From NCBI GenBank assembly GCA_964567125.1, contig CAZMLC010000034.1, positions 1 through 27,682 of the forward strand: a stretch of DNA of 27,682 nucleotides. The letters run 5' to 3'. The notes below the pieces were generated by a model that saw only the letters and a program-made list of their open reading frames with translations, did no database searches and was not told where the DNA came from. Shown here piece after piece: positions 14,686 through 24,400 of the stretch (the stretch's first letter is position 1; the number at the start of each line of letters is the position of its first letter). Source of the DNA: CAZMLC01 sp964567125. GTDB lineage: Bacteria > Verrucomicrobiota > Kiritimatiellia > RFP12 > UBA1067. Both the position numbers and the translations under genes were made by a program.

Positions 14686-17271
14686 TTAGCGTGAACGCAA
14701 ACGACGGCCCCATTTGATGAGTTCGACCCAGAGGACTGCGCCAGCGGCCAGCAGTACGGCGCTGAGGCCCTCCGTGAGCGTAAGCGGTGCAAGCTTTAAG
14801 AATTTTCCCAGGGGCGAAAAGAGCAGCGTTAGCAGGCCTGCGCAGATGCAAAGATTAACGGCCCAGATGACGCGATCATGCATCAGACGGCGGAAGGTGA
14901 TCAGGATGGAATCGCGCTCGGAGCTGTTGACATAAACCAGCAGCAGGTTGGCGACAAGTAAGGTTGCCAGCGCAATGGAGCGCGCTTCGGCGGCATTCCC
15001 TGTTTTCGTCAACGTGACATAATAGAGTCCGAACGACGCGATAAACAGGGCCACACCCTGCAGGATGTTGCGCCAGACCAAAGCCGTCGTGATGATCGGG
15101 GTGTCCGGGTGCCGCGGTGGGTGCGCCATGAGATCGCGTTCGGCGGGTTGACGCTCGAAAACGATGGAGCAGGTCGGATCAATGATGAACTCCAGCAGGA
15201 CAACGTGGACCGGAAGGAAGAGTAGATTGCTCGGCGCAATGTGTAAAAGCGGCGCGATGAAAGCAGCCAAGGCAATCGGGACGTGGATGGTAAAGACGTA
15301 GCAGGCCGCTTTGCGGATGTTGTCATAGATGCGCCGCGCGTCGCGTACGGTGTTGACAATCGTCGAGAAATTATCATCCATTAAAATCAGGTCAGCGGCT
15401 TCGCGCGAAACTTCGCTGCCCCGTTTACCCATGGCAATGCCGATATCCGCGTTTTTCAATGCGGGCGCGTCGTTGACGCCATCGCCGGTCATGGCGACAA
15501 TGTGGCCATTAGCCTTGAACGCCTGAACGATGCGCATTTTGTGCTCGGGGATCACGCGGGAGAATATATTGGTCTCTTTGACAGCCTCTTGAAGTTCGGC
15601 ATCGGACAGGGAGTTCAAATGATCACCGGTCAGCACGTTGCCTGTGGTGGAGATGCCAACTTGCCGTGCGATATGCGCTGCGGTCTGTCCGTTATCTCCG
15701 GTAATCATAACGACCCGGATGCCGGCATTGTGGCAGGTTTCGATATCGTATTTAACTGAATCGCGGGGGGGGTCGGCGAGGGCGACAAGACCTGAAAGCG
15801 TTAAGCGGCATGCCTGCAAATCGTCGGGGACTTCCGAAGGCGCAGCAAAGGTTTGCTGCGCGACTGCGATGACGCGGAACCCTTGCTGCGTCAGACGGTT
15901 CATGGCACTTTCCGCTACGAGGTGCTCTTCGTCGGAGAGGACGCACAGAGGCAAAAGTCGCTCCGGGGATCCTTTTGCTGTCAAAAGGATATGATCAGGC
16001 ATCTTCCAGATATGCCCCATCATCTTTAATTCGTTGGTAAAGGGATACTCTTTAATTAGGGGATAACCGAACAAGGTGTCGCGGCGAATGCCATGGCTGT
16101 CGCAGTAGGCAAGCATGGCTTTTTCCATGGGGTCGTACGTTTCCGTTTCGCAGGCCATGCCCATGATGATGGCTGTTTCCTCTACAGGCTTGTTCGCGGA
16201 CCAAAGTTCATGGACCGTCATCTGATTCAGGGTAATGGTGCCGGTCTTGTCAACGCACAGGATGGAGACCGCTCCGAGCGTTTCAACTGCGGGCAACTTG
16301 CGGATAAGCGAGTTTTGTTTGGCGAGCCGCCAGGCGCCCATGGAGAGAAACACGGCAAGGACAACTGGGAGTTCTTCAGGGATCAGCGAAAGCGCGAGGG
16401 CGATGCCTGAGAGAATACTTTCAATCAGGCGGTCGGTGAACACATGATCAGGGATATTGAACCACGTGGTGATCACAACCAGGCAAAAGAAGGAAAGCGC
16501 AACAATGCCGCTGATTTTGACGAGTTTCGCGATTTGCTTCTCAAGCGGGGTGGGGCGTTCATCGGCATTGGCGATACCCAATCCGATTTTTCCATATTCG
16601 GTGGCGCTTCCAATGCGATCTACCAGAATGCGGGCGGAACCTTGGATTACGAGCGTGCCGGCATAGCAGTAGTCGAGCCGCCACGGCCCCTCCTTGGTTG
16701 CTGTTGACGCGGTTGGCGTCTTCCACACGCCGTGCGGTTCGCCGGTCAGTGACGATTCATCCACGCAAAGATCGTTGCACTGCAAAATCGTGCCGTCAGC
16801 CGGGATCTTGATGCCCTCATGGATCAGCATCACGTCGCCCGGGACGAGCTCAGTGCTGAGAATGATTTGCTCCTGACCGTCGCGCAACACCGTTATTTTA
16901 GGCGTTGAGAGGTCTTTGAGCGCATTCAATGTCCGATCTGTCTTCCATTCCTGGATCACCTCGATGCTGATCATGGCGACGATAAAAGTCAGCATGACGA
17001 ACGCATCGCGCGGTTCTCCTAGAATAAGATAGATGCCTGCAGCGCCGAGCAAGAGCAGAAACATCGGCTCAAGGAGGACGTGCAGGATATGGGAGAGAAT
17101 TCCGGATTTCTTCGAGGCGGCCAATTCATTGCGGCCAAATCGCTGTTGACGTTGACGTGCCTCTTCTGAAGTTAATCCGCGTTCAGAAGCCAGTGCAGAT
17201 TCGTTCATGACGAATGTGTACGTATTGCTGAACGATGCGCAGATGAAAAGCGGAATGGAACTCGATTCCAT
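14686..17271 (-). CDS. Cation-transporting P-type ATPase (P2-like)
   Basis: An 861-residue inner-membrane ion pump. Its N-terminal cation-ATPase region is about 28-60. Motifs: actuator TGE (176-178), TM4 PEELP (298-302), phosphorylation site DKTGT with D341, nucleotide-site KGSPE (433-437), TGDNGQTA (525-532) and hinge GDGVNDAP (596-603). The C-terminal block has six predicted TM helices. The TM4 PEELP recalls Ca2+/Mn2+ pumps (PEGLP), but TM6 reads EFIIDPTCSIVFE instead of the NLVTDGLPA of SERCA-type pumps, so the transported ion is not predictable. The frame extends to the ATG at 17271, with an in-frame TAA just before it. A second ATG at 17208 would begin MNESALASERGLT and fits family N-termini better. 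Neither has a Shine-Dalgarno. It is monocistronic. Confidence 0.9.
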   Translation of the reverse strand: MESSSIPLFICASFSNTYTFVMNESALASERGLTSEEARQRQQRFGRNELAASKKSGILSHILHVLLEPMFLLLLGAAGIYLILGEPRDAFVMLTFIVAMISIEVIQEWKTDRTLNALKDLSTPKITVLRDGQEQIILSTELVPGDVMLIHEGIKIPADGTILQCNDLCVDESSLTGEPHGVWKTPTASTATKEGPWRLDYCYAGTLVIQGSARILVDRIGSATEYGKIGLGIANADERPTPLEKQIAKLVKISGIVALSFFCLVVITTWFNIPDHVFTDRLIESILSGIALALSLIPEELPVVLAVFLSMGAWRLAKQNSLIRKLPAVETLGAVSILCVDKTGTITLNQMTVHELWSANKPVEETAIIMGMACETETYDPMEKAMLAYCDSHGIRRDTLFGYPLIKEYPFTNELKMMGHIWKMPDHILLTAKGSPERLLPLCVLSDEEHLVAESAMNRLTQQGFRVIAVAQQTFAAPSEVPDDLQACRLTLSGLVALADPPRDSVKYDIETCHNAGIRVVMITGDNGQTAAHIARQVGISTTGNVLTGDHLNSLSDAELQEAVKETNIFSRVIPEHKMRIVQAFKANGHIVAMTGDGVNDAPALKNADIGIAMGKRGSEVSREAADLILMDDNFSTIVNTVRDARRIYDNIRKAACYVFTIHVPIALAAFIAPLLHIAPSNLLFLPVHVVLLEFIIDPTCSIVFERQPAERDLMAHPPRHPDTPIITTALVWRNILQGVALFIASFGLYYVTLTKTGNAAEARSIALATLLVANLLLVYVNSSERDSILITFRRLMHDRVIWAVNLCICAGLLTLLFSPLGKFLKLAPLTLTEGLSAVLLAAGAVLWVELIKWGRRLRSR

Positions 17272-17332
17272 TTGCCGTTAATCGCCGATCCCTCTAATCA
17301 CACATCACCCTTTCAGCAGCAGAGTGCGGCTT

Positions 17333-17361
17333 ATTATCGGGCCATGATGGCGTTCTGTCAA
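17333..17361 (-). promoter_or_regulatory. sigma70-type promoter of the P-type ATPase gene
   Basis: Minus strand perfect TTGACA (17356-17361), 17-base spacer, GATAAT (17333-17338). The start site near 17326 gives a ~55-base leader to the first ATG. An AGAGGGA in this leader is 17 bases from that ATG, too far to serve it. Confidence 0.65.
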
Positions 17362-17365
17362 CTGG

Positions 17366-17393
17366 TTTGCGGATGAATTGTTATTTTTATGAT
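17366..17393 (+). promoter_or_regulatory. Candidate promoter for the HzsA-like gene
   Basis: Plus strand TTTGCG (17366-17371), 16-base spacer, TATGAT (17388-17393), in the divergent intergenic region. The match is weak to moderate, and its -35 lies immediately beside that of the ATPase promoter on the other strand. Confidence 0.35.
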
Positions 17394-17456
17394 TTGAACT
17401 GGTTTTTTTGCACATGATGGTTTATGGTGAGAGGGACAATAATGGAAGGGACGGTT

Positions 17457-19856
17457 ATGAGGTTGATAAAACCAATAGGAATTTTCGTGTGCGCGGTCGT
17501 GTGTGCGCACGCAGCGCAAGATGAATATGAGAGGGAATACCGGGTGCTGGAGACGCAGATCCGCGTGCCGCCGGTTACGGTCAAGGGAGCTGATTCGGAG
17601 GAGGTGCGGCGCGGACAGGCCTTTCATCCGGCTGCCGTGATCCAGTCGAGTGATCGCGATCCGCTCGATAGTGTTTTGCGGCGCGGCGATGCGTTGCTGG
17701 CGGATTTGGGGCAGACCTCGCCCGCGTGGGATGCGATCAAGCAGGAGGCCCAGACCGCAACGGACCGCAAGGCGCTCTACCGGAAAGCGTGCGCAGTGCG
17801 ACGCGGCATTGCGTTTTCAAATCCGCTGCTGAAGGCAATTCCGCGGCTTCTCTTCATCACGCGCGAAGCGTTGCTGACCGATGAAACGCAGTATGGCAAC
17901 CACATTATTGACCAGTATTTCGGGTTCAATGCGACGCGCGGCCGGACCTTGAGCGGGAATGGGCTCTTTGTTTTGGAGAATCCGTTCAGCGATCATCCCC
18001 AGGTGCGCGATCTGTTGAACGGGGCGCTCTCCGATCGCGGCGGTTTCCTGGCACCCGAAATCTCCTTTGATGGTCAAGATATCCTCTTCTGTTATACCGA
18101 TGGCGAGCGGCCGGATCGTGTCTGGACGGAGAAAAGTTGCTTCCATATCTTCCGCGTGAAGGCGGATGGAACAGGGTTGCAGCAGATCACGCGCGGGGCG
18201 GTGAACGATCTCTTTCCTTGCTGGCTGCCAAGCGGGCGGATCATGTTCGTTTCCGAGCGTCGCGGCGGTTTCGGCCGGTGCCATCCGGTCGCAAAACCCA
18301 GCTTCACACTCTTCTCCATGTTGCCCGATGGCAGCGATATCACCCGGCTGAGTCCGCATGAGACCAACGAGTGGATGCCGAGCGTGGACCACGCGGGCAT
18401 GGTGATTTACACGCGCTGGGACTATGTGGACCGCGGTGCGCTGCAGGCGCACCATCCCTGGATTGTCTATCCGGATGGCCGCGATGCGCGGGCGATTGGC
18501 GGAAATACGCACGCCTCGATCCACAACTATCCGAATGCGGTGATGGACATGCGCGCGATTCCAGGATCGCGTCTCTATTCCGGGCTGGCGATCGCGCACC
18601 ATTCGGAGTCGCGCGGATCGATCATCGTGTATGATCCGCGCATCCCGGATGACGACCAGATGGCGCAGGTGAAACGGGTGACGCCGGATCAGCTTTTTGT
18701 CGAGGCCGAGATCGGCTTGGGTCAGCGCACGGCCAAATACGCCTCACCGTATCCGCTCTCGGAAAAGTACTACCTCTGCGTGTACGATGGCGAGGCTTCG
18801 GATCAGTATGGAAAGCCCGTGGATATGGCTGCGCGCAACTATGCGATTGTGCTGCTGGACGTGTTTGGCAACCGCGAGGTGCTCTACCGCAATCCGCGCA
18901 TCTCCTGCCTGAGCCCGCAGCCGCTCATGGCGCGCCCCAAGCCGCCGCTGTTGCCGCATGGGACGCTGGTGGGGTTGCCGCCGGATGCGCAGGGGAATCC
19001 GCAGAAGCAGGTGCCGCCGGACCAGCTGCCGAAGACCGCGCTTGTCGGGGTGCGCAACGTCTACAACAGCCGCCGCCCCTTGCCTGCGGGCGAGCGGATT
19101 ACCCATTTACGCATCTGGCAGGTGTTGCCGAAGACGGAGCCGCTTGAGTCGCGTCCGCGCATCAGCGCGGGGCATCAGAAAGGCGCTAAGGCGTGTCTGG
19201 GAACCGTGCCGGTCGAGGCGGATGGCAGCGCCTATTTCCGCGTGCCCGTGAATGTGCCGATCCTCTTTCAGTCGCTGACCGCGGATGGAGCGGCCTTGCA
19301 GGGCATGCGCAGCGTGACCTATACGGCACCGGGGGAACAGCTGATGTGCAATGGCTGCCACGATCAGCGCGTCGGTGCGCCGCTGCCGAGCGGCCAGCCG
19401 CTGGCTATGAAGCGCGCGCCCTCCGCGATTACGCCAGGGCCGGATGGAACGTATCCCTTCAGCTATCCGCGCTTGGTCCAGCCGATTTTTGACACCACGT
19501 GCGTGAACTGCCACACCACCGCGCGGGCCGCGAACAAAAAGGCGCCGGACCTGCGTGCCGGGGAATGGCAGAAGGATAAGAATCATTTTTACACCTCCTT
19601 CAACGCCTTGCGCCCCTATGTCCACTTTTACGACAACTACTACTGGGTCGAGTCTTACACCGTGCCGGGGCAGTTCGGTGCGCGGGCCTCAAAGCTCTAT
19701 CGTATGCTCAAGGCCGGCCATCACGATGTGACGCTGAGCGATGACGCGTGGCGCCGTCTGATCATCTGGATGGATTCCAACATGCTGTTTTTCGGGCATG
19801 ATGCCGAGATCCTGCGCCAGGCCGCCGGGGAGATTGTTCCGATTCCCATGATGTGA
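17457..19856 (+). CDS. Secreted HzsA-like beta-propeller protein with two c-type haem motifs
   Basis: 799 residues from the ATG at 17457, chosen because GGAAGGG lies 6 bases upstream and this start gives a clean signal peptide ending AHA at about residue 19. Upstream in-frame ATGs at 17424 and 17442 are possible. The middle carries WD/PD40 (TolB-like) blade fragments, e.g. EISFDGQDILFCYTDGE (201-217), PCWLPSGRIMFVSERRG (254-270) and a further one at about 305-320. The segment SAGHQKGAKACLGTVPVEADG (570-590) is typical of proteins annotated as hydrazine synthase alpha-subunit-like. Two haem-attachment motifs follow, CNGCH (631-635) and CVNCH (682-686). It is periplasmic and probably redox-related. 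No other anammox gene is visible, so true hydrazine synthase activity is unlikely. The substrate is unknown. Confidence 0.8.
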   Translation: MRLIKPIGIFVCAVVCAHAAQDEYEREYRVLETQIRVPPVTVKGADSEEVRRGQAFHPAAVIQSSDRDPLDSVLRRGDALLADLGQTSPAWDAIKQEAQTATDRKALYRKACAVRRGIAFSNPLLKAIPRLLFITREALLTDETQYGNHIIDQYFGFNATRGRTLSGNGLFVLENPFSDHPQVRDLLNGALSDRGGFLAPEISFDGQDILFCYTDGERPDRVWTEKSCFHIFRVKADGTGLQQITRGAVNDLFPCWLPSGRIMFVSERRGGFGRCHPVAKPSFTLFSMLPDGSDITRLSPHETNEWMPSVDHAGMVIYTRWDYVDRGALQAHHPWIVYPDGRDARAIGGNTHASIHNYPNAVMDMRAIPGSRLYSGLAIAHHSESRGSIIVYDPRIPDDDQMAQVKRVTPDQLFVEAEIGLGQRTAKYASPYPLSEKYYLCVYDGEASDQYGKPVDMAARNYAIVLLDVFGNREVLYRNPRISCLSPQPLMARPKPPLLPHGTLVGLPPDAQGNPQKQVPPDQLPKTALVGVRNVYNSRRPLPAGERITHLRIWQVLPKTEPLESRPRISAGHQKGAKACLGTVPVEADGSAYFRVPVNVPILFQSLTADGAALQGMRSVTYTAPGEQLMCNGCHDQRVGAPLPSGQPLAMKRAPSAITPGPDGTYPFSYPRLVQPIFDTTCVNCHTTARAANKKAPDLRAGEWQKDKNHFYTSFNALRPYVHFYDNYYWVESYTVPGQFGARASKLYRMLKAGHHDVTLSDDAWRRLIIWMDSNMLFFGHDAEILRQAAGEIVPIPMM

Positions 19857-19862
19857 TATACT
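19834..19862 (+). promoter_or_regulatory. asnS promoter embedded at the end of the HzsA-like gene
   Basis: TTGTTC (19834-19839), exactly 17 bases, TATACT (19857-19862) with an extended TGA before the -10 box. The spacer covers the last codons and stop of the upstream gene. Predicted start is near 19869, a short ~17-base leader containing AAGGGAGA. Confidence 0.65.
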
Positions 19863-19885
19863 GCGCGCCATCAAGGGAGAAGCAG

Positions 19886-21298
19886 ATGAAACGGATGCGA
19901 ATTGCGGCGATGCTGGCGACAGACCAGCGGAATGTGCAGATCAAAATAGCAGGATGGGTGCGGACGCGTCGGGATTCAAAAGGAGGATTTTCCTTTCTTG
20001 AGCTGAACGATGGTTCCTGCCTGGCCAATATCCAGGTCATTGCGCCGGATCGCTTGCCCAACTACAAAGAGGTGGTCAGCAAACTGCATCCGGGCGCTTC
20101 GATCACGGTTGAGGGTCTGCTGGTCGCTTCATCCGGGAGCGGACAGTCGGTCGAGGTCCAAGCTTCGGCGCTCCACGTGCATGGTTTTTCCGATCCGCTG
20201 GTCTATCCCCTGGGAAAACAGAAAGTCACCTTTGAGCGGCTGCGCGAACTGCCCCATCTGCGGGCGCGCACCAACACCTTTGGCGCGGTAACGCGCGTGC
20301 GGAACCAGCTGGCCTATCAGGTGCATCGCTTCTTTCAGGAGCGCGGCTTTCTCTATGTGCACACGCCGATCATCACGGCCAACGACTGCGAAGGCGCCGG
20401 CGCGATGTTTCAGGTGACGACCTTCAATCTGGAACAGCCTGCCCAGTTGCCCTATGCTGCCAACGGGGCGGTCGATCACTCCAAGGATTTTTTTGGGGCC
20501 AAGACCGCGTTGACGGTGAGTGGTCAGCTGGAGGGGGAGACCTATGCCTGCGCCTTGGGCGATATTTATACGTTTGGGCCGACCTTCCGGGCGGAAAATT
20601 CCAATACGCGGCGCCATCTTTCCGAATTCTGGATGATTGAGCCGGAGATGGCCTTTGCTGATCTGGACGACGATGCTGCGCTGGCGCAGGATTTTCTGCG
20701 CCATCTCTTCCGTTCCGTGCTGGAGACCTGCTCGGAGGACCTGGGTTTCTTTGAAAAACGGGTTCTGCCGGGCGTGATCGGACGGTTGACGCGGCTGGCT
20801 GAAGCAACCTTTGGACGCGTCACCTACACCGAGGCGGTCCGGTTGCTGGAACAGTCGGGCAAAACCTTCGATTATCCGGTTCAATGGGGTATGGATTTGC
20901 AGTCCGAACACGAGCGTTACCTGGCAGAGGAGGTTTTCAATGGCCCGGTTATCGTGACCGACTATCCTGCTGAAATCAAAGCCTTCTACATGCGGCGCAA
21001 TGATGATGGTAAGACGGTCGCTGCGATGGACGTACTGTTGCCCGAGGTGGGTGAGATCATCGGGGGTAGCCAGCGCGAGGAACGGCTCGATGTGCTGGAA
21101 GCCACGATGCGTGCGGCAGGACTCGAGCCTTCCGCCTATAGCCAGTATTTGGATCTGCGGCGCTACGGCAGCGTTCCACATGCGGGTTTTGGTCTTGGTT
21201 TTGAACGCCTTGTGCAGTTTTGTACGGGGATGCACAACATCCGCGATGTCATTCCCTATCCGCGTGCTCCAGGGTCTCTTGCGAATCGGGAGGAATAA
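19886..21298 (+). CDS. asnS: Asparaginyl-tRNA synthetase
   Basis: Class IIb aminoacyl-tRNA synthetase that charges tRNA-Asn with asparagine in the cytoplasm. 470 residues, close to the E. coli enzyme (466). An N-terminal OB-fold anticodon-binding domain (about 15-110) starts with the GWVRTRRDSKGGFSFLELND strand pattern. The catalytic domain shows class II motif 2 (FRAENSNTRRHLSEFWM, about 233-249) and motif 3 (GFGLGFERLVQF, about 433-444), then the AsnRS ending GMHNIRDVIPYPR. The start at 19886 is preceded by AAGGGAGA. The frame stays open 33 bases upstream, but only this ATG has a ribosome site and gives the family N-terminus. It has its own promoter. Its presence implies direct tRNA-Asn charging. 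Confidence 0.96.
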   Translation: MKRMRIAAMLATDQRNVQIKIAGWVRTRRDSKGGFSFLELNDGSCLANIQVIAPDRLPNYKEVVSKLHPGASITVEGLLVASSGSGQSVEVQASALHVHGFSDPLVYPLGKQKVTFERLRELPHLRARTNTFGAVTRVRNQLAYQVHRFFQERGFLYVHTPIITANDCEGAGAMFQVTTFNLEQPAQLPYAANGAVDHSKDFFGAKTALTVSGQLEGETYACALGDIYTFGPTFRAENSNTRRHLSEFWMIEPEMAFADLDDDAALAQDFLRHLFRSVLETCSEDLGFFEKRVLPGVIGRLTRLAEATFGRVTYTEAVRLLEQSGKTFDYPVQWGMDLQSEHERYLAEEVFNGPVIVTDYPAEIKAFYMRRNDDGKTVAAMDVLLPEVGEIIGGSQREERLDVLEATMRAAGLEPSAYSQYLDLRRYGSVPHAGFGLGFERLVQFCTGMHNIRDVIPYPRAPGSLANREE

Positions 21299-21413
21299 CC
21301 CGTTCCGCGGTTCTTGTCGGGGAGACATTCCGTGCATTTTAGGCAACGGGGTAGCCTTGGCGGAACTCTTCTTGGCGGTGGCGTTTTCTTTATCGAAAAA
21401 GTCCTTTTTCAAA

Positions 21414-21442
21414 TTGACGTTTTGTTAAAAAAGACGTATAAC
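21414..21442 (+). promoter_or_regulatory. Strong sigma70-type promoter of the TPR-ExbB-ExbD operon
   Basis: TTGACG (21414-21419), exactly 17 bases, TATAAC (21437-21442). Both boxes match five of six consensus bases. The predicted start site (21448-21450) is only about 4-6 bases before the ATG at 21454. Confidence 0.75.
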
Positions 21443-21453
21443 TGTATACAACT

Positions 21454-24400
21454 ATGGATACGAAGTATTGCTTTGAATTTTTAAGGCTGGGGCGTGTTTG
21501 GCTCATGGGTTGTGCGGTCGCATGGACCGTCAGTTCAGCTTTTGCGCAGGCCCCGGGGGGCTCGGATTTTGACCAAGAGGAGCGCTTCATTGAAGCGTTG
21601 CAGCAGGCGCGTATGCCGGATATCGCCGAAGATGTCATTGCCGAGGCGCGTAAACGGTTTACGGAGGCCACGCATCCTGGCGTGGTGGCGCGGTTGAAAG
21701 TCTGTGAGATCCGCGGTCAGCTTTCGCTCGGTAAATTTGACGATGTGAAGAAGATCATTGCCGCGATTTCGGATAAGAATGGCACAGAGTATTGGGCCTT
21801 AACGTTGGCTCTGGCGGATTCCTATTACGCGTTTGAAAAGTATCCGGATGCGGATAAACTCTACTTGGAATTCTTCAAGAAAGTCACGAAACCGAACGAT
21901 GCGCTGTTGAAGTTTTATCGTGAGTCGGCAGGTAAATATGTGATGATGCTGCTGCGCCTCAATCGTGAGAAGGATGCGTTGCAGGCCTATCGATATCTGC
22001 TGAGCGTGCCGCTGGAAGAGGATTTGCAGCGTCGTGCGATGGCTGAGATGGCGGAACTGATGCTGAAGTTGGCCCCGACTGTGACGAAGGCGGAAGAGCG
22101 TACCGCGTTTCTGAAGGAAGCGGAAGCGCTGACCGACAAGTTGTTGTGGAAGCAGGATATCTGGTTCGGAAAAGCGGTGGTGATGAAGGCGCACATCGCG
22201 TTGTTGCGCAACGATACGGCTGGCGCTAAGGCCTTGGTCGAGAACTACATGCCCCAGCTCAAAACGATTCACGATGCGTTAAAGGAAGAGGATCCGGATG
22301 GCACTCTTGACTATCTGCGTCTGAGCCCGATGCCGCAGTGCCGTTACTTGCTGGCGAAGATGTTGTTGGAAACGGCGGTTGCGGAAACAAAGGTGGATAA
22401 GCCGAACGAAGACAAGATCAAGGATCTGTTGCTGGGCGAGCGCGACCCTCAAACCAAGAAACGCAAAGGCGATGGTGCGTTTAACCATTTCCTGAATGTC
22501 TTTATCCGCTTCCCGGAGAGTCAGTGGGCCGCTGATGCTGGCGAGCAGACCGAAAAGATTCGTAAATTGATCAAGGATCGCTATCAGGCGGATCTGCCGA
22601 CCCAAGTCACGCAGGAGCAGCTGGCCAAGGTGCGTCAGCAGCAGTATCAGAATGCGCGTCTGGCCTTTAGCAATAACGATTTCAAGTCTGCGATTAAGCG
22701 GTATTTGCCGGTGTTGAATCAATTTCCTGAAACCATCGAATCGATTGGTGCGCTGGGCGATCTGGGCGTCAGTTACATTAATGAATCCAGCTCCGATCCT
22801 TCCAGTATCATTTATGCCGATACCGTGATCCAGCACATTGCGGAGCGTTTTTCGCCGCACGAGAAATTTATCCGTACGGCAGGCGATCAGGTACGCCGTC
22901 TGGCGGATTATTACGGTGAAGTCCAGAAGCCGGATAAGCGGCGTGAGGCCTATGCCGCGTTCTTTGCAAACTTCCCGACACACTATGCTGCGGGAAACCT
23001 GATTATGAATTTCGGCGAGCGTGACTATCAGGCGAAAAATTATGCGTCGGCGATGGCCTATTTCAAGCAGATTGCCGCGACCTACACCAATTCGATCTAC
23101 TATTTCAATGCGCTTAACCGCATCGCGATGATCGAGGCGGAACAGGGCAATCACACGGGTGAAATCCAGGCGTTGGAGTTTATGCTCGAACGCTATGATG
23201 CGACCAAGACTGTAGCGCAGGGACTGATTACGGCCAAATACCGTTTGGCCTGTGCGCAGCGCGATTATGCCGCATTGCAGTCCAAGGAGTTCGCAACCAA
23301 CGCTGCGCCTGAAACGGTTGAAGCGTTTCAGAAGGAGATGACGGTGTTGCGCTTGAAAGCGGTCAAAGGCTTTGATGATGTCATTAAGCGTCTGACCGAA
23401 AATCAGGCGGCCTATCAGACGAAAGACGATGAAAAGGCGGCTAACGAAACGATCAAGGAGGCTGCTTACTTCACGAAGGCTTCGGTTTTGGCGCAGATGA
23501 ATTACCCGGTTGACCGGATTCCTGTTTTCCGCAAAATGGCGATCGCCGCGTACGAAGATTACGTCAAAGTCTTCCCCAAGGGCAGATTTGCGGCGCGGGC
23601 GCAACTGCAAGTCGGCACGATTTACACCAGCATGCAGGACATGGAAAAAGCCCAGGTTGCTTTGGAAAAATTGAATCGCGAGTACGGTTCGAGCGATGAG
23701 GCGAAGAACTCTGTGCCGATGCTGGCTGCGAGTTTGATTGACATGGGCCTTCGCGCAGAGGGTGTCGCGAAATATCGTCAGATGTTCTCCGCAGGCGGTA
23801 ACTATACGGACAGTCAGTTCCTGGCCGCAGCTTCTGCCTTGGAAGATGCCAAGGAATATGAGATGGCGCTACAGGCGTATGAGCGTGTGGTGGGGGCAGC
23901 GAAGGATGAAACTACGGTTGCGCATGCGAAATTGGGCCGTGCCCGTATTCTGGTTAAGCAGAAAAAGTATGCTGAGGCGCGCAAGCAACTGGATGAGTTC
24001 ATCAAGAAATATGACAAGATGATGATCGTTGTGGATGCCAATCTCTTGCTGGTGGATGCGGCCAGCGAAGAGGGAAAGACCGAACGCAACGACATTGAGC
24101 GTACGAAGCTTTTCAATATCGCAGTGGATGCGCTCAAGATGGTGAAGAACTATCGCAAGGACGAGGTCCTGCAGAAGGAACTTGATCTTGCTGCGGGTGA
24201 CATTTTGATCCGCAAGATGGATGCTGAAAATAAGCTGGGCCTTAAGGAAAAGGCGGCGGATACGCGCGGTAAGGCGATCGTCATGTTCCAGGGCCTGATC
24301 TTTTCAATCAATACCAAGAACGAAAAGCTTGCGCCGGTTTTGGAATCCGCCTATTTTAAGTGTTTGCCACTGATGTTGGAGCACAAAAAGTACAAGGAGA

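Noticed and set aside
17457..19856. Possibility that this is a genuine anammox hydrazine synthase
   Set aside because: Only the alpha-like component is present, with no partner subunits or hydrazine dehydrogenase nearby. Similar lone proteins are found in non-anammox PVC bacteria.
20129..21412. Minus-strand open frame of 427 codons opposite asnS
   Set aside because: asnS motifs on the plus strand are unmistakable. The antisense frame shows no domain pattern.
21299..21453. Terminator or riboswitch between asnS and the TPR gene
   Set aside because: No convincing stem with U-tract or known aptamer pattern was seen, only the promoter at 21414-21442.
22279..23610. Minus-strand open frame of 443 codons opposite the large TPR gene
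   Set aside because: It is Arg/Leu/Ile-rich with no motif, a typical mirror of a codon-biased helical repeat gene.
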